From Notospermus geniculatus (taxonomy: Eukaryota > Nemertea > Pilidiophora > Heteronemertea > Lineidae), in contig NMRB01001406.1 in NCBI GenBank assembly GCA_002633025.1, forward strand, positions 50,458 to 114,457: a stretch of DNA of 64,000 nucleotides, written 5' to 3'. Positions 35,096 through 46,300 of the stretch are shown here, piece by piece (position 1 is the first letter of the stretch; every line of letters begins with the position of its first letter). The notes beneath the pieces were generated by a model, which searched no databases, was not told the DNA's origin, and worked only from the letters and a program-made list of their open reading frames with translations. The position numbers and the translations under genes were made by a program.

Positions 35096-36085
35096 TCCCT
35101 CTCTGTGCAACATAATCACATGAGATGAGGTACTACAGCTCGGATGGAGTTGAACCTACAACCTTTTCAGTAACAGTCAATTATCACTGAGCCACACTGA
35201 CACTAGTGACAGCTCCATCTAAATAATATTTGACAGCTCAAAATGAACCATGCACTGTTAAAGGGAGTCTCACTCTCTGCAACGTGTCAAATGAGGAACG
35301 ATTCTGATTGAAATCGAACCTACAACCTCATCGGTGACAGGCAATTATCACATTGACAGCGCCACCTACATAATATTTACAACAGTGGGTGAATATACAG
35401 GTGGTGATTGGATTAAAGAGTGAAGCAACTTTGAAACTGAAATACAACTTATAGAATGAAAAGAAAAACATAAGTGATTGCAATCAATGTAAGTGGCTTC
35501 AGCAAGATGTGAACAGTGCACTGTGTCACACCAATGAACAGATTTGGCTGAAAAGCGTCGGCTACAAGCTGAGAAAGTTTAAACATTGGCAGCAAGGACT
35601 GAGCTTGTGGAAGCTGACCATGAGACATGACCCACACCGTGTCAATATTGTGCAATTTTTCGATACATTCAATGCAATGAATGAAAAGAAAGATGTCAGT
35701 GTCTGGAAAAACTGGGCCTAAATTACAAGGAGTTTCAGAGTTTTGTTCACTGACTTTAGAAAGAAGAAGGATATACACAATATGATCTCTAATTGCACAG
35801 AATACGACACACGAGGGGTCATCCCTCTCATTAAAGTGCTCCTTGCTCTTACCAAATTCTCCACAGATTCCCCAGGTGGCGTTTCCACTTTTTGAGGGGA
35901 CGGTGAGCGTACAAACCGTACCTACATCATGAGTTACAGGATACAAGATGATTAAGAGGAAATAGGAGGAAATTATTCGGATGAATCGATCAGAGGTTCA
36001 AACTACAAGAGCCCTTTCACCGCCAAGGCCAAATTGTCGAAAAGGAAAATGAGTAAAAAAGCTTGGAAGGCACCTGAAAACTGTC

Positions 36086-36146
36086 ACATAGGTATTCATT
36101 GGAAAGCTCTCAGTGAGTGCTTTCTAATTAATACCTATGTGACAGG
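36086..36146. repeat. Hairpin, imperfect copy
   Basis: Counterpart of the perfect hairpin at 43803-43863. The left arm is the same, but the right arm has changes (gctttctaattaatacc), leaving mismatches. Confidence 0.6.
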
Positions 36147-38379
36147 GTTTCTGTAAGATTTCATGATTTCGTACGTTTGTCAATTTTGATGAGATTTCCA
36201 CTACCGGCAGTAGTCAAAGGGCTTGCAAACACACTACACTACACACGGCACATATGCTGTGTTCCACAGTAACTTTGTTAGTCGCAAACACTGACAGGAA
36301 ACTTGTTCAGCACTCTATCTGGGTTATNCCCCCCCCCCCCCTTGTCTGGCATATCACACTGGAACATGACCAAGCTAGGCTCTAAGTTAACAACTATCAC
36401 ATCAACTCTCGTCACCCACTAATACGCTAAGTTGTGTGATGTCGACTGGACAAATTTGACATTTCTAGAGACAAGGACATAGTGATGAATAAACAATTAT
36501 GCAAAGTGATGGAGGAAAAAGGAGAAGTGATGCACAAAAGTGAATATGAAAACTGTAACATTCCTTGACAAGTGGCATGACTGGGTTGCTTTCAGTCAGC
36601 AAATGGCACAAGTAAATGTAAAGCAAAACAACAAATGTTATTAAAAGATAATTTCATTCCAGCCATGCTGGCTCCAGATAATTTACTTACTTCTACTCAG
36701 AGAGATAGGAGAAAAGAATAAGGACTTTGACTGTTTTTATGTCTGAGCTGTTAATAACTCAGGTTTGGCTTCAAAAGTGACATACAGTGAGAGAATATTG
36801 CTAAATTCCACAGCAAAAGATAGTCATCCCAGTTCACAACACAAAGACAAAGTTTTACTTGCAAAGCACACAAAATAGTTTCACAGTTACATGGCGAACA
36901 CCTACGGGGCGGAACCTTCACCTTCTAAAATGTTATTCATGCTGGACCTTCAATCTCCATTTAGCTCCCACTGGGCACTAGCTTTACGTCAACATAGAGG
37001 TTAGCTTTAGTTTGAGAGGGAAGGGAGCTATCTGGGGAGTCTGCACGGACTAAATCAACTGGACGGATAAGATTCTCTCACCTGTTTTTTCTGTGCAGCT
37101 TTGTCCTGTTCTATTGAGTCCTTCATTTCTTCATTTTCCTGCCGTAGCTGAAAATACGAACGTTCTGATCAGATATCTGTGAAGATTTTCACTTCATTCG
37201 GCAAAAGGACAGGAGTGAATACGGCAAATTGGCCAATCTGTCCAACTCGATAATCCAGTGAGGTATTACCTACCAGTATGTGTTAGACTGAATGTCTCTG
37301 GGTTATTGAGGACAAGGGACCTTATTCACATAGCCTCCACGTGGCCTGCGGATCCTTCACGTGACTGGTTCTGCCTTCCATCCTTATGACTTCGACATGG
37401 TAAAGGATAGAGAACTAGTCAAGTTCAGGAGCCTGTTTCATAAAGTGAGTTTAAGCTTATAGTACCTTTAACCAAATGGAAAATGCATTAAGTTAATGGT
37501 ACCATTAAGTCCATTAACGACCGTGTAAGTGAAGGCGCTCCTCTACGTGATAGTTTTCTCGTGTGAGTTGGCTCTCAATGGGCAATTCCCCACAGTTGGT
37601 CTTGTTTGACTTACGCTGAGACCAATGACACAAACGACTGACCTCAGCTTTCTACGGTTGAGTTGCCCATAGAGAGCCAACTTCCATGAGAAACTCTCAC
37701 ATGGAGTGGCACCTTAAAGCGGCCCATACACGATCAATATTATTGCACAATATGGGGCACAAAATAGGGGCATGTGCTTCTGGTATGATGGTAGAAGATT
37801 GGCAATAATATTGCCCGTTTTGTCCCTCATGTTGTGCAATTATATTGCATGTGTATGGGCCGCTTTTGGCCCCTGATACTGGGTGATTATTCTATTTGAT
37901 ATTTCTGTGGATCTAATTTAAGAAATGTTCGTTATTGTCATTAGATTCCTAGAGGAGAATGTAGCAACAAATGTAGAAATTATAGGATTCTTTATATGTT
38001 CCTCATTGTCATGCATGAATTATTACATTAAATTACGGTATGTGATGTATTATAGCGCCCAAGGAAATTGGTGGGCCTGACTTTGGAAATAGCGGTTCAG
38101 TTGAATAATGCACAATGAAATATTTGAAGTTTGTGCACACAGCAAAGATATTGTTTGTACATTTATACATTTTTAGGAGTTCGAATGAAAAGTGGGATGT
38201 AAGAATGTTATACTATCCTCTACCTGCTTCTATACAGATTACAAAGATCAAATTTAGCCAGGTTTTGTTGGTCCTTTTTTCAACATCATCGCGGTTAACA
38301 AGAATTGCCTTGATAGTCCACAAGTTGACTCCAACTCGGTGCTTCACCTCATTGTCCCTGACCATTGGTCTGGGCGGCC

Positions 38380-38515
38380 AAAGTGGTGCAGTGGAAACAT
38401 CAGCACCTGTCACCTCTGAGTTCTGGGTTCAAACCCCTGTCAGACCTGTTCTCGACTTCACGTGACAGAGAGGATGACGCGAGTCACCAGTCCGAGGTTT
38501 TCACCACATATTTGG
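38380..38515 (+). repeat. tRNA-derived SINE, duplicate copy
   Basis: Copy-B counterpart of the SINE at 30600-30735, nearly identical. Confidence 0.7.
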
Positions 38516-38826
38516 TTCCCTCCTTATCTAGTGTGCATTGAAGTTGCCCAATGTTTCTAAAGAGCTGATATTGCCGTATTTGACACTCGATTCGATACAT
38601 GTAAGGGCATGAAATAATAACAGGTTTCTAAGGTGAAAGACGTAGCTTCCTACCATACTCGAACCCCCAAACCCTCGCATAAGGCATCAATCGCCAGCAC
38701 TCAGGGGCAGCATGCCTTAACCACTACAATTCAATACATGTGTTATCTATTGGAGTTTTGAAGGACCTTCCCTGTTGAGTGGACAGCACCCTGCATCAAT
38801 CCCATGTGAAGGTCACCTCTGCCAGC

Positions 38827-39103
38827 TGTAGTATAGGGATAGGCAGCCGCCCCCTTTAAGAGGGCCCCCGTGTGTAACCCCCGTGGATTTAGTATATATA
38901 GCTAAGCATGCGCAAGCACAGGGTTCTTACGGCAAGGCCTTGGGCAAGTGCAGTACCCTGCACCTCTGTCCGCCACGCACTATGATTAATAGTTGATTGT
39001 ACCTCCCCCGGTTCAAGGTGGCCACCTCGAATAACGTTGTAAAGATGAAGAATAAAGTAAGATGATGAAAACAGAACCCAACCTCGTATTTTAGTATATA
39101 ACA
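38827..39103 (+). mobile_element. Solo LTR, 277 bp, with 4-bp target duplication
   Basis: Begins TGTAGTATAGGG and ends TATATAACA (TG...CA ends, weakly inverted). It has a TATA-like gtatatatag and a plus-strand AATAAA (gaagaataaagtaag). It is flanked by cagc on both sides. The matching place in duplication copy A (around 31032) reads gccagcagtgaac, with one cagc and no insert, so the empty site is directly visible. No internal retrotransposon genes are present. The family is unknown. Confidence 0.82.
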
Positions 39104-39698
39104 CAGCAGTGAACACACTCAAGTCTCTGCAACCCTTTGACACTTTGGTGAAGTGAAAGGATGGGACTTGTGTTTGGACAAAACCTGTCCATTATACAAG
39201 TAGGTCGTTGAGCTAAGTTCTGTTCGTGAATCGAGGTACTCTGTATGCATGCTTTTTATTCCCCGACCTGCGAGTGATTTGGACATTGTGATATTACCAT
39301 GTCCCTAATATTCCTCCTCTCCTACACACAATGGGGGCATTTCACATTGCTCTCATGTGCTGTATATTTCAACAGTATTACTCAGGGAACTCATCCACAA
39401 AGAACCTGCACCACTTGCAGATCTGTCAGGTGACTGGTTTCACTTTTTGCCCCTATAGCTCCCAAATAGCAAAAGAAACAGACATCAGTTGGCTTCAAGG
39501 CTTGCCAGTCTGTAGCGTCTCTGTGAGCGAGGGTCCCTGCCAGGTTCCAAATAGGTCTATCTCAACTCACGGTCAGATTCAAAAGCACTGGCCAGGTTTT
39601 TCTCCTGTTATCTCAAGAGGTCAAATGGGAAGTTTATATGGAAGAATGGCGACACTGATCATGCTGACATAGTTGTAAGTATTTGAGAGTTTCAGAAT

Positions 39699-39799
39699 NN
39701 NNNNNNNNNNNNNNNNNNNNNNNNNNNNNNNNNNNNNNNNNNNNNNNNNNNNNNNNNNNNNNNNNNNNNNNNNNNNNNNNNNNNNNNNNNNNNNNNNNN
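39699..39799. other. Assembly gap
   Basis: A run of about 100 N inside duplication copy B. The equivalent part of copy A is about 31851-32295, so roughly 440 bp is hidden or missing here. Confidence 0.99.
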
Positions 39800-40336
39800 C
39801 ATTCTCCAGACCTGGCCAAGGTTACAATCACTGAATCTTTCAGACAGAATTGAATGCCCATACATTGCTACACCAACAGCAACCAACTTTCAGTACTGGT
39901 AGTTGAGTTAACAACTACATCTCACTGCATGTCAATTGACTGTAAAATCAACTAGGCCTACACTGTGCACATGGCTAGGCCTACATTCTTGAGATGGGGA
40001 CAAACTGGTACTAAAATCTGTATGTTTGAAAAGTTAATATAAACCATTAGTTTCGCATAGAAGAGACAAGCCCTTTCACTTCAGGACAGATGTCGGGAGG
40101 AATGATTAGTAACAAAGGAGAGACACATTATGAAGAAACCCATTGAAGACGCATGCAAACCTCCATTAAAATAGGCAATTAATTTATTTACAAAATGTAT
40201 GTAGCAAATCTGTAAAAGACACCTCAAACTGTACAGATAAATAGGAAGAAGATGGACGGAAGAGAAGAGAGATACAAACAACGAATAACGGCGGATATGA
40301 ATCAGGGTCCGTAAAATCAAGGTGTCCTCTTGGATG

Positions 40337-43300
40337 TTACTGAGCTTGAACAGATGGAAGTACAACGATGTGGGAGCTCGTTGAAGGCCGACTAGTTTCG
40401 CCACAATCTGTTGCGGATCTGAAATCGATCAAGAGAAGGAATTAGGAATCAGAAGGGATGGGACTTCCTCCTTTACAGACTTTGTCTCTCTGTCAAATGA
40501 ATTGATCACAGGCCATGCTACGATGGCTACGATGTCTACCATGGCAGTGACACACAACAGTCACAGTAAGTTTTCTTCAAATTGAAAAACTTAAAGGAAA
40601 CTTGAATCAATGAGGTCATTGCCACTTATCCACGGAAAGATGTCGCTGCGACCGTATCAGGCCTTTCCATTGTCTTCAGGACGTCATCTCCGTGGCAATA
40701 CGAGGTGCGAGCATGAAGCCACAACGTCACTATAGTGTGATCGTTGACGTTCCGTTCAGCGTCACAGTGGAAAAGATCATACGGACGCAGCGCCACCCCG
40801 ATGATAGACACAGAATGGCCACAACCCCATTCTGCCTCCTTTGGGGAAGATTTGGCATGTACTTCTACAAGATTTGTTCACGATGGTCAGGAATCCACCT
40901 TACCTGGCTGGAGGGGTAGGAAGAGGAACTGTTCCCTCCGGAATATCTTGTTCATTATCATCTGACATTACTTGGTTTTCTGTAAACAAAGACAAGAATA
41001 CATTGTGTTCTCTTGATCAGTGTAACGAATTTACTGGTACACATAGAACTCGTAACAAAATCGTCTTCGTCGGTGAAAAGTTTAAGGTACAAACACCCCA
41101 ATTTCTTTGAATTAGTTTTTACCAAGCTATTCTACTCACCATCAACAGAGAAAAGCCCTGTGCCACGTCCACTGGGTGCAGACACTGTGAAGGACATGTA
41201 GTCTTTCTCTGCACCTGATTTCGGAGTTGTATTTTTTGGAATGTCAGGCTGGAAATTGGATAAACATGTTTAACTTAGAATGAATCAACCAACCATCCAT
41301 ACTTTTGTCATCATCAGCATCAGCTAACTTCGACAGACATAAATTTTTGACAGTGAAGTACTGTAGGCAATTGGACAGAGTGCCAATTCAACCAGTAGCG
41401 AGATTATGCCTGTGTCCTGTGTACTTCAACCAACTCAAATATGGCGAGTGCAACTTCAAGAACGTACCAGTGGTTTTCTTGGAACTGCTGTAGTTGATTG
41501 TTTTCCAGCAGGCAGAAGGCCCAAGGGTGTGTCCGTCTGAAAGGAAGGGGAGATACAGTCTTCAGATCCCACTCAAGCCCAAACAAGGCCTGTCAATATC
41601 ACACTGTGATAAGCTACATGTCCTGGCAGGTGTTTCATTCACAACAGGCTCATTGTCCCAATTGGTCAGCCAACTAGGATCGACACTGAACACAAATTCC
41701 TTCAATACTCACAGCATAAGTAATCGACGCCTGGTGAAGCTGTGCAGCTTGTCTTTGTAGAGTTTGTCTTAAGAAACTCTCATCTTTGAGTGCGTGTAAA
41801 CTCGCTTGTAAAATAGCAAACTTCTTTTCCCATGTCCGGTTGAGTTTGTCCAATTCTCTTTTTAATCTGAAAGAAATGAAATGTATCTTTCACGAAACAC
41901 TCTCTTGGACTTTCAGCACACAACAACACTGACAACTTTGTGCTGGTTCTCCTCTTCAATTACTGGTAGGCTCTTTATGTAGGCCTAGATGTCAGTGACG
42001 TTTCCTTTTCAGGTAGAACTTCCAGCATCGAAGCAGTGGATCCGCTGATCGCTACTGACTGGCCGCTACGAACATCCTACCTGGCCACCTCAGCCTGCAG
42101 CCTCAATTCATTCCTCTTCATCTTCTCCATGTCCAGCATCTCCAGATTCTTATCTGCTTGTGCCGCACGTTCTTTGGCCAGGATTTCCTCGACCACGCGT
42201 TTCTGTTCCATCAACCTGGTATAACGCTCCCTTTCATCTCTGAGAAGGGCTTCCGTCTCTCTGTTCGCTGTTTCAAGGATATCGTCCTTCATTGATTTCA
42301 TTTTCTCATCGAGTTCTTTCTCATGAAGGAGTCGCTGGTTCTCCATCTGGAAATCGACATCAAACTGATCATAATACCAGCAGAGGTAACTGGAATCCAG
42401 GACTGAGAACTGAGCCTTCTTCCCCCCCCCCCCACGCCATGTGACCCGCTCTAGCAAAAGTAGGCACTGTCGCCACCAAGGAAAGGGTTAACGGCTTAAC
42501 TGGCTTACACCAAAACAGCTGAAATGTATGTCTCTGCAGGATGACAATAGCAGTGGACAGCGGTGATGATAGTTGAGTAAACTGATGACCAATGATGATT
42601 ACTTGCGACAGGCGCCAGCTTTTGGAGAGGTCACATACCAGCAGAGAATTGAGTGTCCCACCCCCACCCCACCCTCAGAAAACTTCTGCTGTCAATGAGA
42701 GCCACTCTATCAATCACCTGAGCAACATGTCCGATCAGGGATCGAACCAGGATTATAGAGGTGAGAGGTGCTAAACTCTCCACTACACCACTCTGACAGC
42801 CCCAAAAGAAATCTGTGTTGTCAAAGGGAATCACTCTCTGTGCAACATAATCACATGAGATGAGGTATAGCTCGGATGGAGTTGAACCTACAACCTTTTC
42901 AGTAACAGTCAATTATCACTGAGCCACACTGACAGCTCCATCTAAATAATATTTGCCAGCCCAAAAAGAACCATGCACTGTTAAAGGGAGTCTCACTCTC
43001 TGCAACGTGTCATATGAGGAACGATTCTGACTGAAATCGAACCTACAACCTCATCGGTGACAGGCAATTATCACACTGACAGCGCCACCTACATAATATT
43101 TACAACAGTGGGTGAATATACAGGTGGTGATTGGATTAAAGAGTGAAGCAACTTTGAAACTGAAATACAACTTATAGAATGAAAAGAAAAACATAAGTGA
43201 TTGTAATCAATGCAAGTGCCTTCAGCAAGATGTGAACAGTGCACTGTGTCACACCAATGAACAGATTTGGCTAAAAAGCGCTGGCTACAAGCTGAGAAAG

Positions 43301-46300
43301 TTTAAACATTGGCAGCAAGGACTGAGCTTGTGGAAGCTGACCATGAGACATGACCCACATCGTGTCAATATTGTGCAATTTTTCGATACATTCAATGCAA
43401 TGAATGAAAAGAAAGATGTCAGTGTCTGGAAAAACTGGGCCTAAATTACAAGGAGTTTCAGAGTTTTGTTCACTGACTTTAGAAAGAAGGGTATACACAA
43501 TATGATCTCTAATTGCACAGAATACGACACACGAGGGGTCATCCCTCTCATTAAAGTGCTCCTTGCTCTTACCAAATTCTCCACAGATTCCCCAGGTGGC
43601 GTTTCCACTTTTTGAGGGGACGGTGAGCGTACAAACCGTACCTACATCGTGAGTTACAGGATACAAGATGATTAAGAGGAAATAGGAGGAAATTATTTGG
43701 ATGAATCAATCAGAGGTTCAAACTACAAGAGCCCTTTCACTGCCAAGGCCAAATTGTCGAAAAGGAAAATGAGTAAAAAAGCTTGAAACGCACCTCAAAC
43801 CGGTCACATAGGTATTCATTGGAAAGCTCTCAGTGAGTACTTTCCAATGAATACCTATGTGACAGGGTTCCTGTAAGACGTCAGGATTTCGTACGTTTGT
43901 CAATTTTGATGAGATTTCCACTGGCAGTCAAAGGGCTTGCAAACACACTACACTACACACATGACATGATGTTCCACAGTTACTTTGTTAGCCGCAAACA
44001 CTGACAGGAAACTTGTTCAGCACTCTATCTGGGTTATGAACCATATCCCCCCCCCCCTTGTCTGGCATATCACACTGGAACATGACCAAGCTAGGCTCTA
44101 AGTTAACAACTATCACATCAACTCTAATACGCTAAGTTGTGTGACATCGACTGCACAAATTTGACATTTCTAGAGACAAGGACATAGGGCCTAGTGATGA
44201 ATAAACAATTATTCAAAGTGATGGAAAAAGGAGAAGTGATGCACAAAAGTGAATATGAAAACTGTAACATTCCTTGACAAGTGGCATGACTGGGTTGCTT
44301 TCAGCCAGCAAATGGCACAAGTAAATGTAAAGCAAAACAACAAATGTTGATTAAAAGATAATTTCATTCCAGCCATGCTGGCTCCAGATAATTTACTTAC
44401 TTCTACTCAGAGAGAGATAGGAGAAAAGAATAAGGACTTTGACTGTTAACTCAGGTTTGGCTTCAAAAGTGACATACAGTGTGAGAATATTGCTAAATTC
44501 CACAGCAAAAGATAGTCATCACAGTTCACAACACAAAGACAAAGCTTTACTTGCAAAGCACACAAAATAGTTTCACAGTTAAATGGCGAACACCTACGGG
44601 ACGGAACCTTCACCTTCTAAAATGTTATTCATGCTGGACCTTTCAATCTCCATTTAGCTCCCACTGGGCACTAGCTTTACGTCAACATAGAGGTTAGCTT
44701 TAGTTTGAGAGGGAAGGGAGCTATTTGGGGAGTCTGCACGGACTAAATCAACTGGACGGATACGATTCTCTCACCTGTTTTTTCTGTGTAGCTTTGTCCT
44801 GTTCTATTGAGTCCTTCATTTCTTCATTTTCCTGCCGTAGCTGAAAATATGAACGTTCTGATCAGATATCTGTGAAGATTTTCACTTCATTCGGCAAAAG
44901 GACAGGAGTGAATACGGCAAATTGGCCAATCTGTCCAACTCGAGGCGGCTAAAATTCTTACCGTCATGGCGAGGGCCTCTTCCTTGGCCAACTGCTCTGT
45001 GAGAGATGCCAGCTCAGCCGCTGTAAAATACAAGTCAAAAATTTGAATCAAGGAGGCATGATTGTGCACGGAAAGGAATCGGGAAGCTGGTGATTTTCAA
45101 TCTGACACCCTAAGTTCTTAACTTGGGTTTTATTGACAGCCAGCCTTACTTTTCTGGTTAATCTCTTCATCCTTGATATCTAAAGCTTCTTCTAATCGGT
45201 CAATTTTCTTCTGCATTTTCTTGGACTTTAGGCTGATTTCCTCTAACTCTGCAGTCAAGGCTTCCTCTGCTTCGGACGGACCAGGCTACAAAACAAAATC
45301 ACACAGATATCAGCATGTTTCGCAACTGGATAATTGTTCAGGTTGAATTTTCACATGACTGCAAGTCAAGCTTAGAGATAAGGAACTGAACAAAGTCAAT
45401 TCCCATAGTATTTTCTTGAGGTTCCCACATGGGCAACCAGCCAATCCTAAGAAACTTTTCATTCCAGCCCAATCCTTTTCCATCCAATTAATCCTGTGGA
45501 GGACACTGCCTATGGTATAACACTTACATCCTCCCCCGGTTCTTGTAATTGTGCAATCTGAGCCTCCAACATCGCGATGGTTGATTCATTCCGCTGAATT
45601 TGTGCCAACATTTCCTTGTACTTCTCTTCAAATTTCCCGGCATCATCGCCGCGCTTCTTACTGGCGGAGTTAATTTTCCGCTTCATTGTTTTCTACGAAA
45701 GAGGGAATAAGAACAGAATGATGACAATCACCAATCTTTTTAATTGTTTTTCTAGTAGAATATGGCTCCCAAAATGTTATCTAATTTGTGTGGACTTAGG
45801 TGAAAGCAGTAGTTTATAAACTTTCTCCTACAGGTAAGGCAAATATTTGATGACAATGTGACATGGGGAGTGATTCATACCGACTCACTTTCAAGTAGTT
45901 GTGAAGGAGTTCTGATATTTGCCAAGTAGACTGACCTACACTTTGCATATTATGAAGCTAAAGTCAGTGGGTACCCTACAGCTCGTGAGGGATGGTCTAG
46001 AGTGTATCTGTCAGAGGCATGCAAAGGATGGATAGGCTTAAGGGCTCAACACCTGTGTTAACTGCCAAGTGTGATGCACATACCGGTAATGAACATGAAC
46101 AAGAAAAGAGTATGATAACAACACAGAAAACTCAAATTCTTGCAAGATTCTGCGGAAATTTAACCGCATCAGAAGACATGCAAGAAAAGAATGAGAAAAG
46201 AACAAGACACTGCCCATTCATCAGAATCGAAGCAAACTCGACATAATGCCCCTCTACAGTGAAACCCCTCATGTGGACCATCCCTCTATGTGGACCACCC

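Larger units (their letters stand above)
32845..37147 (-). pseudogene. Second copy of C10orf67-like exons 8-13
   Basis: Exons 37082-37147, 34367-34632, 33988-34141, 33416-33524, 33174-33249 and 32845-32926 (ending in a stop) repeat exons 8-13 of the gene upstream on this strand. They have identical lengths and splice sites and only a few residue changes (AAQKK for ATQKK, MMDMEK for MLDMEK). Every frame and splice site is intact, so this is not decayed. There is no promoter or 5' exon, so it can be used only as an alternative 3' end of the same gene if the duplication is real. More likely it is the other allele of the same six exons. Confidence 0.8.
29426..44942. repeat. 7.7-7.8 kb head-to-tail tandem duplication
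   Basis: Copy A is 29426-37249 and copy B is 37250-44942. B starts with the same ataatccagtgagg as A. A ends with ccaatctgtccaactcg, as does B before unique sequence (aggcggct). Order and orientation are kept throughout. Differences are scattered substitutions and indels plus a few large indels: a solo LTR in B only, about 230 bp at 40597-40829 in B only, half of a fold-back lost in B, and about 180 bp after the N at 31184 in A only. Each copy carries exons 8-13 of the C10orf67-like gene. An allelic duplicate left in the assembly is the simplest explanation, and a real recent tandem duplication is the alternative. Confidence 0.9.
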
